Shown here: positions 41,894 to 51,007 of the stretch, one piece after another
Position numbering within the stretch: the stretch's first letter is position 1
How the letters are laid out: each line of letters starts with the position of its first letter
Assembly (NCBI GenBank): GCA_964451375.1
Contig: CAYVIN010000011.1
Location: 1 to 64,000, forward strand
From: JAGXQV01 sp964451375
GTDB taxonomy: Bacteria > Pseudomonadota > Gammaproteobacteria > Burkholderiales > Sulfuricellaceae
Direction of reading: 5' to 3'
Length of the DNA stretch: 64,000 nucleotides
Made by a program: the position numbers and the translations under genes
The notes under the pieces: generated by a model
The model's input: the letters and a program-made list of their open reading frames with translations, nothing else
Databases searched by the model: none
What the model was told of the DNA's origin: nothing

Positions 41894-42526
41894 ATGAAAA
41901 AAGCCATCGTGATGGCATCTGCGGCAGGTTTGTTCGCCGCCATGGGAGTGCAAGCAAACGAAGCCGCCGCTCCGGCGGCGAAGGCCGATCCGGCTAAAGC
42001 GCAAACGATCGTCAACACCATCTGCGTGGGTTGCCACGGCGCTGACGGCAATAGCCCGTTGCCCGCCAATCCCAAGCTGTCCGGTCAACACGCGGGTTAT
42101 ATCACCAAGCAGCTCCTGAATTTCAAATCCGGTGAACGTGCGAACCCGATCATGATGGGCATGTCCGCCGGCCTGTCGCCCGAAGACATGAAAAACCTGG
42201 GCGCCTACTTCAGTGAGCAGAAACCCACCGGTGGCGAAGTCAAGGACAAGGTGCTGGCCGCCAAGGGCGAAAAGCTTTATCGCGGTGGTGATCTGGTGCG
42301 CAACGTGGCAGCCTGCGCGGCTTGCCACGGCCAAAACGCCAACGGCATTCCGGCTCAATATCCCCGTCTGGCCGGTCAACACGCCGACTATATCGAAGCC
42401 CAGTTGAAAACCTTCCGCACCAGCGAACGCGCCAACGATCCCGGCAAAATGATGCAAGGCGTCGCCGCCAAGCTGTCCGACGCCGATATCAAGGCGCTGG
42501 CCGAATATATCTCCGGCCTGAAATAA
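41894..42526 (+). CDS. Cytochrome c4 (periplasmic diheme)
   Basis: A 210-residue exported electron carrier with two class I cytochrome domains in tandem. The signal peptide is MKKAIVMASAAGLFAAMGVQ. Heme motifs are CVGCH (44-48) and CAACH (141-145), each with a downstream Met-containing loop. LSGQHAGYITKQL and LAGQHADYIEAQL are c4 landmarks. AAGGAG precedes the ATG. It sits upstream of resB-ccsB, the maturation genes for such cytochromes, a common betaproteobacterial order. It likely donates electrons to terminal oxidases or reductases. Confidence 0.94.
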   Translation: MKKAIVMASAAGLFAAMGVQANEAAAPAAKADPAKAQTIVNTICVGCHGADGNSPLPANPKLSGQHAGYITKQLLNFKSGERANPIMMGMSAGLSPEDMKNLGAYFSEQKPTGGEVKDKVLAAKGEKLYRGGDLVRNVAACAACHGQNANGIPAQYPRLAGQHADYIEAQLKTFRTSERANDPGKMMQGVAAKLSDADIKALAEYISGLK

Positions 42527-42552
42527 CCGGCGGTTTTCCGCTGCAACAATCG

Positions 42553-42581
42553 AAAAGGGTGGCGAAAGTCACCCTTTTTTT
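42553..42581 (+). terminator. Intrinsic terminator after cytochrome c4
   Basis: AAAAGGGTG (42553-42561) pairs with CACCCTTTT (42570-42578) around a GCGAAAGT loop, followed by more T. It ends seven bases before the resB start, so resB transcription is either read-through or driven by a promoter within the cytochrome c4 gene. Confidence 0.8.
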
Positions 42582-42587
42582 ACCCTG

Positions 42588-44648
42588 ATGGACTCTCCCG
42601 TTACTTCTCGTTCCGCCGGACGCCTGCGTCTCGCCCACCACACGCTGTTCGAACTGCTCAGTTCGATGCGTTTTGCCATCAGCCTGCTCACCGTACTTGC
42701 CATCGCTTCGGCCATCGGCACGGTATTGCAGCAGAACCAGGCCTATTCCAGTTACGTCATCGAATTCGGGCCGTTCTGGTTTGATGTCTTTCGCCTGCTG
42801 GGGCTGTTCGACGTTTACCATTCCTGGTGGTTTTTGCTGATTCTGGTGTTTCTGGTGATTTCCACCGGATTTTGCCTGTACCGCCAGGTTCCGTCGATGC
42901 TGCGCGAAATCAAGTCGTTTCGCGAACACGCCAACGAATCCTCGCTGCGCAGCTTCGCCCATCGCGCCCAATTGCCCGCCCCAGGCGATGCGGTCGCCAA
43001 CATTTCCCGTTATCTGAGCGGACAAGGTTATCGCTTCAAGGTCGCCAACCACGACTCCGGCGACACGCTGATTGCCGCCAAAGCCGGCAGCTACAACCGT
43101 CTGGGCTATATTTTCACCCATGCCGCGATCGTCATCATCTGTATCGGCGGGCTGATCGACGGCAACGTACCGCTCAAAATCCAGGAAACCCTGGGCTGGA
43201 AAAAAATCGAGAAGCGCGACCTTCCGCAGAGCGAAGTTCCCGCCATCAGCCGCCTTTCCACCGCCAACCTGTCGTTTCGCGGCAGCATCACGATTCCCGA
43301 AAACGGCAACGCCGATGTGGTGTTTCTCAACGTCGCCGACGGTTATCTGGTGCAGGAACTGCCGTTTCTGATCAGCCTCAAGAAATTTCGCATCGAACAT
43401 TACCCCACCGGACAGCCCAAAACTTTTGAGAGTGACCTGGTCATCACCGACCCGGACACCAAAAAGTCTTTTGAAACCACCATCGCGGTCAATCACCCCC
43501 TGATTTACAAGGGCATCGCGATATATCAGGCGAGTTTCGGCGATGGTGGATCGAAACTGAATTTCCAGGGCTGGAACCTGTATTCGCCGTCTCCCGCGTC
43601 GTTTCCCTTTGCCGGCGTAGTCAACCAGACGGCGCGGATGTCCAATGGCGCGTTGGCGTACAGCGTGGAATTCGGCGACTTCCGCAAATTCAATATCCAG
43701 GACTTTTCCGAAGCCGATCCCGACAAGGAAAAACGCGGATTTTTGCAGGGCATGGGCAAGGTGATGGAAGACGGCGCAGCCGGCTCCACCAGGAAAAACC
43801 TGCGCAACGTCGGCCCCAGTTACCAGTACAAATTGCGCGATGCACAGGGACAGGCCCACGAATACCACAATTACATGCAGGCCATCGCCATTGACGGGCG
43901 CAGCTACTGGATCACCGGGATGCGCGCCAGCCCCGCCGAACCGTTCCGTTATTTGCGTTTCCCCGCCGATGAAAACGGCTCGCTGGATAGCTACATGCGC
44001 CTGCGCGCCACGCTGTTCGACAAGAGTTTGCATTCCGAGATTGCGCGGCGCTTCACCGCAGGCGCGTTACCCGACCAGTCCAAGCCGGAATTGCGCGCCA
44101 AACTCCACGACAGCGCGATGAAAATTCTCGAACTCTTTACCCGGCGCGGCTTTGACGCATTGGGCAAATTCATCGAGGAAACCCTCCCTGAAGCGGAACG
44201 CGAAAAAGCCGCCGAAACCTACATCAAGGTGCTGGAGCGCGCCCTCTTCGAGACTTACCAATTGTCGCGCAGCCGCGCCGGGGTCAAAACGGTTGAGGTC
44301 AGCGGCGACTCACTCCAGTTCGTGCGCGACAGTCTCAACGCCATCAACGACAGTTTTTTCTACGGCGCGCCGATTTATCTGCAACTCACCGACTTCACGG
44401 AAGTCACCGCCACCGGCCTGCAAATCGCCCGCTCGCCCGGCAAAAACATTGTTTATACCGGCTCGTTCCTGCTCACGCTGGGCATATTTTTCATGTTCTA
44501 CATCCGCGAACGGCGCATCTGGTTGCTGGTCAAACCCAACGCCGGCGAGACTTTGCTCGCCATGTCGTGCAACCGCAAAACCATCGATTTCGACCGTGAA
44601 TTCGAGCGGCACAAGCGCCAATTGGCGGAACTGCTAGCAAAAGGATAA
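42588..44648 (+). CDS. resB: ResB-like system II cytochrome c biogenesis protein
   Basis: With CcsB it exports heme and ligates it to apocytochromes. The 686 residues have TM helices near the N-terminus (FAISLLTVLAIASAIGTVL; SWWFLLILVFLVISTGFCLY), a third at about 175-195 (IFTHAAIVIICIGGLIDG), a large periplasmic domain and a C-terminal TM (GSFLLTLGIFFMFYI). The start VLQQNQAYSSYVIEFGPFW is typical. It ends two bases before ccsB. Confidence 0.93.
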   Translation: MDSPVTSRSAGRLRLAHHTLFELLSSMRFAISLLTVLAIASAIGTVLQQNQAYSSYVIEFGPFWFDVFRLLGLFDVYHSWWFLLILVFLVISTGFCLYRQVPSMLREIKSFREHANESSLRSFAHRAQLPAPGDAVANISRYLSGQGYRFKVANHDSGDTLIAAKAGSYNRLGYIFTHAAIVIICIGGLIDGNVPLKIQETLGWKKIEKRDLPQSEVPAISRLSTANLSFRGSITIPENGNADVVFLNVADGYLVQELPFLISLKKFRIEHYPTGQPKTFESDLVITDPDTKKSFETTIAVNHPLIYKGIAIYQASFGDGGSKLNFQGWNLYSPSPASFPFAGVVNQTARMSNGALAYSVEFGDFRKFNIQDFSEADPDKEKRGFLQGMGKVMEDGAAGSTRKNLRNVGPSYQYKLRDAQGQAHEYHNYMQAIAIDGRSYWITGMRASPAEPFRYLRFPADENGSLDSYMRLRATLFDKSLHSEIARRFTAGALPDQSKPELRAKLHDSAMKILELFTRRGFDALGKFIEETLPEAEREKAAETYIKVLERALFETYQLSRSRAGVKTVEVSGDSLQFVRDSLNAINDSFFYGAPIYLQLTDFTEVTATGLQIARSPGKNIVYTGSFLLTLGIFFMFYIRERRIWLLVKPNAGETLLAMSCNRKTIDFDREFERHKRQLAELLAKG

Positions 44649-44650
44649 AG

Positions 44651-45802
44651 ATGGAAGCCCCAGCCACCCCAAACTATTACGAACGTCCGCCCTTCCTGAA
44701 AACCCTGGGCTGGTTCGACTGGCTGTTCGCCGTTGTACTGGCCAGCGGCAGCGTCTATGCACTGAGCCTTTACGGCGATTTTATGGATGGTTACGAAAAA
44801 GGCATTCTGGTGCTGATGGCGGCGACTTTCGCCGGACTCGGCTGGTTCTGGAAGCCCCTGCGACCTTTCCTCCTCGCGGTCGGCCTGCTGGCGCTGTTCG
44901 GGGTGTCGCAATATCACGCCGATCTGGCGCGCGCCAATCAGGCGTTTTTCCTCAAATACCTTTTCTCCAGCCAATCGGCCATCATGTGGATGAGCGCTTT
45001 GTTCGTGATGGCGACCGCCGGTTACTGGTTCGGCCTGGCGACGCGCTCGGATTTTGCCAACCGGGTTTCCGCCGCCATCACCTGGTGCGCCGCCGCGATG
45101 GGGGTAATCGGCCTGCTGGTGCGCTGGTACGAGTCCTACCTGATCAGCGCCGATGTCGGCCACATCCCGCTCAGCAACCTCTATGAAGTGTTTATCCTGT
45201 TCTCCATCCTTACCGCGCTGATGTATCTGTATTACGAAGGCCGCTACCACAACCGCCAGATGGGCGCGTTTGTGCTGCCGGTGATCAGCGCGGCGGTGGG
45301 GTTCATCCTGTGGTACACCTTCGACCGCGAAGCCCACCACATCCAGCCGCTGGTGCCGGCGCTGCAATCCTACTGGATGAAGCTCCATGTCCCGACCAAC
45401 TTCGTCGGTTACGGCGCGTTCGCCTTGGCCGCGATGGTCGGCGTCGCCTATCTGCTGGCGAACAAGGGTTATCTGGCGGGCCGCCTGCCGGATCGGGAAA
45501 TCCTCGACGACGTGATGTACAAGGCCATTGCCATCGGTTTCGCGTTTTTCACCATCGCCACCATCCTCGGCGCAATGTGGGCCGCCGAAGCGTGGGGCGG
45601 TTACTGGTCGTGGGATCCCAAGGAAACCTGGGCCTTGATCGTCTGGCTGAATTACGCCGCCTGGCTGCACATCCGCCTGGTCAAAGGCTTGCGTGGCCCG
45701 CTGCTGGCCTGGTGGGCGGTCATCGGCCTGGTCGTCACCGCATTCGCCTTCGTCGGCGTCAACATGTTCCTCACTGGCCTGCACTCCTACGGCAACCTGT
45801 AG
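44651..45802 (+). CDS. ccsB: CcsB/ResC heme-handling protein, system II cytochrome c synthase subunit
   Basis: A 383-residue polytopic membrane protein of the heme-handling family. The tryptophan-rich WWD motif reads WGGYWSWDPKETW. Conserved histidines include those in LHVPTNFVGY and AAWLHIRL. The C-terminal FVGVNMFLTGLHSYG is diagnostic. Together with ResB it forms the cytochrome c synthase that serves the cytochromes on both sides. Confidence 0.95.
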   Translation: MEAPATPNYYERPPFLKTLGWFDWLFAVVLASGSVYALSLYGDFMDGYEKGILVLMAATFAGLGWFWKPLRPFLLAVGLLALFGVSQYHADLARANQAFFLKYLFSSQSAIMWMSALFVMATAGYWFGLATRSDFANRVSAAITWCAAAMGVIGLLVRWYESYLISADVGHIPLSNLYEVFILFSILTALMYLYYEGRYHNRQMGAFVLPVISAAVGFILWYTFDREAHHIQPLVPALQSYWMKLHVPTNFVGYGAFALAAMVGVAYLLANKGYLAGRLPDREILDDVMYKAIAIGFAFFTIATILGAMWAAEAWGGYWSWDPKETWALIVWLNYAAWLHIRLVKGLRGPLLAWWAVIGLVVTAFAFVGVNMFLTGLHSYGNL

Positions 45803-45837
45803 CAACCCGCGCCAGCGTACGGCAATTCACCCCACAC

Positions 45838-45890
45838 GAAGATGTTTGTTGATAAAAATCAACAAACATCTTCCTCAATAAATGTAAAAT
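45838..45890 (+). promoter_or_regulatory. FNR-dependent promoter with a 16-bp perfect operator palindrome
   Basis: GAAGATGTTTGTTGAT (45838-45853) and its exact inverse (45858-45873) flank AAAA. The core TTGATAAAAATCAA (45849-45862) is a perfect FNR/ANR consensus. TAAAAT at 45885-45890 is a good -10 and sets the start near 45897, exactly 41.5 bases from the operator centre, the class II activation geometry. The palindrome lacks a U-tract, so it is not a terminator. Confidence 0.8.
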
Positions 45891-45934
45891 TGATACTTCA
45901 TATCGGCAACATTTTATTTTTTAAGGGGTAGTGA

Positions 45935-46558
45935 GTGAATCGACTGAGCATCGCGGCATTGTTCGCCGCCATCGCGTTATCCGGGAGCGCCTGGGCGGCT
46001 CCGCCCAAAGGCGACGCCGAGAAGGGCAAACAGATCGCCGCGCAGATTTGTATCGCCTGCCACGGACTCGACGGCAACGGCACCGAACCGACCAACCCGG
46101 AATTTCCCCGTCTGGCCGCCGTGCAAGGTGAATACCTCCTCAAACAGCTCAAGGATTTCAAGAACGGCAAACGTAAAAGCGACATCATGAGCGGCATCGT
46201 GGCAAGCTTGAGCGACGCCGACATGACCAATCTGGCAGTGCATTACGCGGCCCAGAAACACAAGCCCAATACCGTCAGGAACCCCGAACTGGTCGAACCG
46301 GGCAAGAAGTACTACAACGACGGCAGCCCCGACAACGGCGTCCCGGCCTGCGCCGGCTGCCATCTTCAGGACGCCAGCGGCACCGACAAATACCCGCATC
46401 TTGCCGCCCAACACGCCGCCTACACCCTTCAGCAACTCAAGCGATTCGCCTCCAGCGAGCGCGAAAACGACCGCGGACTGGTGATGCAGTCGCTGACATT
46501 GCGCATGACGGAAGCCGAAATGAAGGCCGTCGCCGAATACATCATGAGCATGAAATGA
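45935..46558 (+). CDS. Diheme c4-type cytochrome
   Basis: A 207-residue exported cytochrome with heme motifs CIACH (39-43) and CAGCH (139-143). The signal peptide is LSIAALFAAIALSGSAWA. GTG at 45935 is chosen for the AAGGGG six bases upstream and because it lies about 38 bases after the predicted FNR-dependent start. It is shorter and more diverged than the c4 at 41894. A role as electron carrier in anaerobic respiration, such as to a reductase, fits the FNR operator but is inference. It is coupled to the next cytochrome gene. Confidence 0.9.
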   Translation: MNRLSIAALFAAIALSGSAWAAPPKGDAEKGKQIAAQICIACHGLDGNGTEPTNPEFPRLAAVQGEYLLKQLKDFKNGKRKSDIMSGIVASLSDADMTNLAVHYAAQKHKPNTVRNPELVEPGKKYYNDGSPDNGVPACAGCHLQDASGTDKYPHLAAQHAAYTLQQLKRFASSERENDRGLVMQSLTLRMTEAEMKAVAEYIMSMK

Positions 46559-46569
46559 GGAACCTCACC

Positions 46570-47274
46570 ATGACCAAACTCCTGTCCTGCCTGTTGCTGA
46601 GTCTGTTCAGCGCCGCCGTTTTCGCCGCCCCGCCCCCACAACCCAAAGCGGAAGGCATCGAATCGCCGAACTACGTATGGAACGCCGACGGCGGCGAAAA
46701 GAAGGAAATTCTCAAGCTGAAAGGCAACGCCGAACGCGGCAAGGAAGCCTATCAAGGCTGCCAGGGCTGCCATAAAGCAAATGGCGCAGGTATTCCCGAC
46801 GGGACTTATCCGCAGCTTGCCGGGCAACACGCCAGCGTATTGATCAAGCAAATGGCCGATACCCGCGAAGGTCGCCGCGACAACCCCAAGATGTTCCCCT
46901 TCGCCGGCAAACATGTCGTCACCCCACAGGAAATCGCCGACATCGCGGTCTACCTGCAAAACATGAAAATCCCCCGCGACAACGGCAAAGGCCCCGCTAC
47001 CGCACTGGCGCGCGGCAAGGACTTGTACCTCAAGGATTGCCAGACCTGCCACGGCGACAACGGCGAAGGCAACGCGGCCCGGTTCTACCCGGTGCTGGCC
47101 GGCCAGCATTACAAATACATGGCCCGCGAAATTCGCGACGTCCGCGACGGCAAACGCCGCAACGCCAACCCCAAGATGGTCAAGGTGGTAAAAGACTACA
47201 GCGACGCCGACGGCGACGCGGTGGCCGATTACATGTCGCGCCTGCTGATGCCGGAACGGGCTGCGGAGAAATAG
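46570..47274 (+). CDS. Diheme c-type cytochrome
   Basis: A 234-residue exported protein with heme motifs CQGCH (64-68) and CQTCH (157-161). The signal peptide MTKLLSCLLLSLFSAAVFA is followed by a longer N-terminal extension (about 40 residues) than in the other two. ATG at 46570 has GAGGAA at a good distance; the ATG at 46555 overlaps the previous stop and is a possible coupled alternative. It shares LAGQH landmarks with cytochrome c4. With the gene upstream it forms a two-cytochrome FNR-controlled operon. Confidence 0.9.
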   Translation: MTKLLSCLLLSLFSAAVFAAPPPQPKAEGIESPNYVWNADGGEKKEILKLKGNAERGKEAYQGCQGCHKANGAGIPDGTYPQLAGQHASVLIKQMADTREGRRDNPKMFPFAGKHVVTPQEIADIAVYLQNMKIPRDNGKGPATALARGKDLYLKDCQTCHGDNGEGNAARFYPVLAGQHYKYMAREIRDVRDGKRRNANPKMVKVVKDYSDADGDAVADYMSRLLMPERAAEK

Positions 47275-47292
47275 GAGTGGGAGTTATCAACC

Positions 47293-47319
47293 AAGGGGAG
47301 CCGAGCGCTCCCCTTTTTT
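47293..47319 (+). terminator. Intrinsic terminator of the cytochrome operon
   Basis: AAGGGGAGC (47293-47301) pairs with GCTCCCCTT (47307-47315), followed by TTTT. Confidence 0.88.
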
Positions 47320-47444
47320 ACGGGGATTCGCGGCGGAAGGGTCTGCTACCGCCATTTACGAAACAATATAGATCGCCATTCCACGGGCGTAAGCGGGTAT
47401 GCAACCACTAATATACCCCGAATGACTGAATGTCCGGGCGACAC

Positions 47445-48551
47445 CTACGAATCCCCCCGCAACACCCCCACCTGCGCCAGCAACGGCTCCAGCACCGGCG
47501 CCAGCTTCTTGCGCATCAGCGTTCCCTCGGCGGTAGTGCGCGCCAAAGTGGGCCGTACAATCTCCGCATCCATTTGCGCCAGCGTCAGCACAGCGAGCAG
47601 CGCGGCGCGGGTTTCCGGGGCAATCGCCAGAATGGCGCGGAGCGGCGGGCTATCATCGAGCAATCGCCGGGCGTGTTCCAGGGGATCACTGGCGCGCGGT
47701 TGCGGCGGGCGAATTTCGCCGAAATAACCGGCCAGCGCATTCAGCGCGGCAATCACCACATCCTTGTTGGCGGGACGGCTCAACACTTCGGCAGCCGCGA
47801 ACAGCAAGGTCTGGCCGCTCGCCGAATACACCCGCAACAACAACCCGGCATAGGGACGGGCATCCTCCGGCGCTGCGCCAAGACAGGCGTACAAAGCGTC
47901 GCGACACGGATGCGCGGGACGTACATGCGGCAAATCATCCGGGCAACGCTCCAAAAACGGCACGTAACAGGCATTGTCGCGACTCGCCTTGTTCCACAAG
48001 CGCCGCCGCGTTTCCGCGTCGATCAGGCCGGGGTGCAGAACAATCCGCACCGTATCCATCACCACATGGGGGCTGGTTTCAAACGGCAGATGTTCGATCA
48101 GAAACGCCGCCAACGCCTTGCCGATCTCGGCATCCGCCACGCACGGGCGCTCCAGCATCCGCCGCGCATTATCGGCGACCGGCATCGCCCACCACGCCAG
48201 CCGCGCCAGTTCGGCGGTGATTTTGGGTGAATAGGCGACCGACACCACCGCCTCCGGCTCCCCAAGCAACAGCAGTTTGTCGAGGTTGTCGCCCATCGGC
48301 TGGCCGGAGCGCGTCCAGTTGCGCAAATAAATCGGGAAACCGCCGGGCGAACCCAACGCAAAGCCGGAGAGCAGTTCGCGCACCAGGCGCAGGTAAGACT
48401 CCTTGCGCCCCTCGGGATGCAGGGGAATACTCGCCTCACCGCGCGGCGTCAGGCCGTGCAGCAGCAAATTCTGTTCGTCGATGCGGATCGCCTGTACGCC
48501 GCTGGCGAGCAGGACGTTGATACGCAGGCTGTCTTCGGGGGTGAGTTCCAT
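47445..48551 (-). CDS. dsrS: DsrS-like protein
   Basis: A soluble cytoplasmic protein of 368 residues without signal peptide. Segments such as LTPEDSLRINVLLASGVQAI, YLRLVRELLSGFALGSPGGF, LLLLGEPEAVVSVAY and WWAMPVADNARRMLERP match my recollection of DsrS, a dsr-cluster protein of sulfur-oxidising bacteria such as Allochromatium whose exact role is unclear. No other dsr gene is in the window. Identification is from memory of the family and should be checked by profile search. Its upstream region carries dispersed genome repeats. Confidence 0.65.
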   Translation of the reverse strand: MELTPEDSLRINVLLASGVQAIRIDEQNLLLHGLTPRGEASIPLHPEGRKESYLRLVRELLSGFALGSPGGFPIYLRNWTRSGQPMGDNLDKLLLLGEPEAVVSVAYSPKITAELARLAWWAMPVADNARRMLERPCVADAEIGKALAAFLIEHLPFETSPHVVMDTVRIVLHPGLIDAETRRRLWNKASRDNACYVPFLERCPDDLPHVRPAHPCRDALYACLGAAPEDARPYAGLLLRVYSASGQTLLFAAAEVLSRPANKDVVIAALNALAGYFGEIRPPQPRASDPLEHARRLLDDSPPLRAILAIAPETRAALLAVLTLAQMDAEIVRPTLARTTAEGTLMRKKLAPVLEPLLAQVGVLRGDS

Positions 48552-48574
48552 GATTTACTCAGCGATGCCGGGAG

Positions 48575-48671
48575 CCGCGTAGGATACGCGATGACGAAAG
48601 GAAGCGCATCGCTCGCGTAGCCCACGGTGCTTTCTCGAACGAAGCGCCTCGATCCTCGGCACATCCGACGA
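48575..48671. repeat. Dispersed repeat (GTAGGAT / GCGCCTCG...CTCGGCACATCC type)
   Basis: GCGCCTCGATCCTCGGCACA at 48644-48663, continuing as TCCGACG, matches 51953-51979 with two differences. The stretch 48575-48640 (CGTAGGATACGCGATGACG, then GCGCATCGCTCGCGTAG) is also of the kind that recurs in intergenic DNA of environmental proteobacteria. Confidence 0.5.
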
Positions 48672-48735
48672 CACTATTGCCCCGGCAAGCATTCCGGTTA
48701 GAATTCAGCCCATTGCCACCGACCAGAATACCGCC

Positions 48736-50811
48736 ATGCGAAACTTCCTGAACCTGCTTGTCGTCTGTGTACTTATTATCGTCCCCCTTACCGCTCAGGC
48801 CGCCGAAAAGCGTGTCGCTCTGGTGATCGGCAACAGCGCCTATCCCACCTCGCGGCTCGACAACCCCAAGAACGACGCCACCGCGATGGCCGCCACCTTT
48901 CGCCGCTTGGGATTTGATGTCGATCTGGTGATCGACGCCACCAAGGCTGATTTCGACGCGGCCCTGAAGCGCTACGCCGCCAAAGCCGACAAAGCTGAGG
49001 CCGCCGTATTGTTCTATGCCGGGCACGGAATGCAGGCCAACAACCACAACTACCTGGTTCCCATCGACGCCCGACCGCAAAGCGAGCGCGACCTGAAACG
49101 CGAAATGATCCGCCTCGACGACGTGATCGACGACATGGGCTCTGCCCGCGTCAAGCTGGTATTTTTCGACGCCTGCCGCGACAACCCGCTGGCGCGGTCT
49201 TTCAGCCGGGGCGGGGCGCGCGGCATGGCCGCCCCGGCGGAAGCCAGCGGCACCCTGATCTCGTTTGCCACCAAACACGGCAACACCGCCGCCGATGGCG
49301 AAACCCGGCACAGCCCCTACACCGAAGCCCTGCTCGCCGCGCTGGAAAACCCCACCGACGAAGTCCACGCGCTGCTGCGCAAAAAGGTGACGGAATCCGT
49401 CAAGAAAAAGACCGGCGGCCTGCAGGAGCCATGGGCGTATGGCAGCCTCAACGGGGACTTCTACCTCATCCAGGGGCCGGTCAATGTCACCGTCAACCCC
49501 ACTGTTAGCGAGTCTTCAGCCGTCGAACTCGGCTACTGGAACGGCGCACTCCAGGCCAACAGCGAAGAAGCTTATTTAAGCTACCTCGCCAAATATCCCA
49601 AGGGCCAGTTTGCCGACCTCGCCCGCGCCAGCCTCGCGAAGCTCAAAAAGGCCGCCGAAGCCAAACCGGAACCACCCAAAACCGCCGCCCCCGACCCCGC
49701 CCAAGTGGAGTTGGCGTTTTGGGACAGCATCAAGGCGAGCACCGATAAGGCGGATTTCGAGGAATACCTGCGCCTGTGGCCCAGCGGGCGCTTTGCCGGC
49801 ATTGCCCGCAACCGGGTGAAGTCGTTCAGCGCCGAGGCCGAGCGCCGCGACCAGGCGCAACGCGACGAAGCGGACGCCCGGCGGCGACAGGAAGCGCAAC
49901 GCGAAGAAGCGCGCCTGACGGATGAAAGGCGACGGCGCGAAGAAACCGCCCAACAAGCGATGTCGCCCGGCAAGGTGTTCCGGGACTGCCCGGACTGCCC
50001 GGAAATGGTGGTGATCCCTGCCGGGCGCTTCACGATGGGGTCGCCCGCCAACGAAATTGGGCGGATGGGTGACGAAGGGCCGCAACATGGCGTTTCCATT
50101 GCCCAACCTTTAGCGGTGGGAAAATTTGAAGTCACGCGCGGGCAATTTGCCCGCTTTGTTGAGGCAACCGGTTACAACCCGCGAGGGTGCAATATTTATG
50201 ACCATGACAAGAAAGCTTGGCGGCTCGTCCCGGAAGATAATAGTTGGCGTAACCCTGGGTTTGAGCAGAAAGATGACCATCCTGTCGCTTGCGTCAGTTG
50301 GAACGATGCCAAGGAATATGTGAAATGGTTATCCGGCAAAACCGGCAAAACCTACCGCTTGTTAAGCGAAGCGGAATGGGAATATGCGGCGCGAGGTGGA
50401 ACCGATACGGCGCGGTATTGGGGTAATGACGCCAAAGAGGCTTGCCGCTATGCCAATGTCGGGGATCAAACGGTGGAAGCGCGGTATCCCGGCTGGAAGT
50501 GGGTATCGCACGACTGCAACGACGGTGTTGCCAATACGGCGTCAGTAGGGCGCTACCAGCCCAACCGTTTCGGCTTGTATGACATGATTGGGAATGTCTG
50601 GGAATGGACGGAGGACTGCTGGAACGAAAACTATAACGGTGCGCCGGGTGATGGCAGCGCCTGGACGACGGGGAGTTGTGAAAAGCGGGTGCTGCGTGGC
50701 GGTTCGTGGAACTTCGAACCTGACATCGCGCGCTCGGCCAAACGCTACGGGGGCGTTACAGCGGGACGTTACGGCATCACTGGGTTCCGTCTCGCCAGGA
50801 TGCTCCCGTAG
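48736..50811 (+). CDS. Exported caspase-like (peptidase C14) protein fused to a formylglycine-generating-enzyme-like domain
   Basis: A 691-residue protein. Signal peptide FLNLLVVCVLIIVPLTAQA; caspase-like domain about 22-245 with RVALVIGNSAY, catalytic His97 (FYAGHGMQ) and Cys147 (FFDACRDNP); a linker with two helical repeats (VELGYWNGALQANSEEAYLS; VELAFWDSIKASTDKADFEE); a charged coiled coil about 370-410; and a C-terminal SUMF1-type C-lectin fold from about 418 (MVVIPAGRFTMGS, VSWNDAKEYVKWLS, YRLLSEAEWEYAARG, GNVWEWTEDCW, RGGSWNFE). The SUMF1 part may be a binding module rather than an active enzyme. The C-terminus GFRLARMLP resembles target proteins of diversity-generating retroelements, but none is present nearby. 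Confidence 0.9.
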   Translation: MRNFLNLLVVCVLIIVPLTAQAAEKRVALVIGNSAYPTSRLDNPKNDATAMAATFRRLGFDVDLVIDATKADFDAALKRYAAKADKAEAAVLFYAGHGMQANNHNYLVPIDARPQSERDLKREMIRLDDVIDDMGSARVKLVFFDACRDNPLARSFSRGGARGMAAPAEASGTLISFATKHGNTAADGETRHSPYTEALLAALENPTDEVHALLRKKVTESVKKKTGGLQEPWAYGSLNGDFYLIQGPVNVTVNPTVSESSAVELGYWNGALQANSEEAYLSYLAKYPKGQFADLARASLAKLKKAAEAKPEPPKTAAPDPAQVELAFWDSIKASTDKADFEEYLRLWPSGRFAGIARNRVKSFSAEAERRDQAQRDEADARRRQEAQREEARLTDERRRREETAQQAMSPGKVFRDCPDCPEMVVIPAGRFTMGSPANEIGRMGDEGPQHGVSIAQPLAVGKFEVTRGQFARFVEATGYNPRGCNIYDHDKKAWRLVPEDNSWRNPGFEQKDDHPVACVSWNDAKEYVKWLSGKTGKTYRLLSEAEWEYAARGGTDTARYWGNDAKEACRYANVGDQTVEARYPGWKWVSHDCNDGVANTASVGRYQPNRFGLYDMIGNVWEWTEDCWNENYNGAPGDGSAWTTGSCEKRVLRGGSWNFEPDIARSAKRYGGVTAGRYGITGFRLARMLP

Positions 50812-50890
50812 CTTTGCGGAGGGAGCTTGCCCTTTGCCTTTTTACCCTTTTACCCTTGGCAAGAGGTTGAACGAGGGCAGGAGCGGGGGT

Positions 50891-50918
50891 GCAGGGGGCA
50901 GCGCCCCCTGCGGTTTTT
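50891..50918 (+). terminator. Intrinsic terminator after the caspase-like gene
   Basis: GCAGGGGGC (50891-50899) pairs with GCCCCCTGC (50903-50911) around AGC, followed by GGTTTTT. Confidence 0.75.
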
Positions 50919-51007
50919 AACTTGCGGCGTAGCCGCCCGCGATATTTTTTGGGGATTTGTGAGATGACCGCCGCTTCGCGCCAAACCGCGCCGGTGCTGG
51001 AAAAGAT

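Noticed and set aside
45838..45873. Intrinsic terminator for ccsB
   Set aside because: The palindrome is perfect but has no U-tract on either strand and contains an exact FNR site at activating distance.
50690..50811. Diversity-generating retroelement target at the end of the caspase/SUMF1 gene
   Set aside because: The fold is right, but no reverse transcriptase, template repeat or accessory gene is in the window and no adenine-specific variation can be seen from one sequence.
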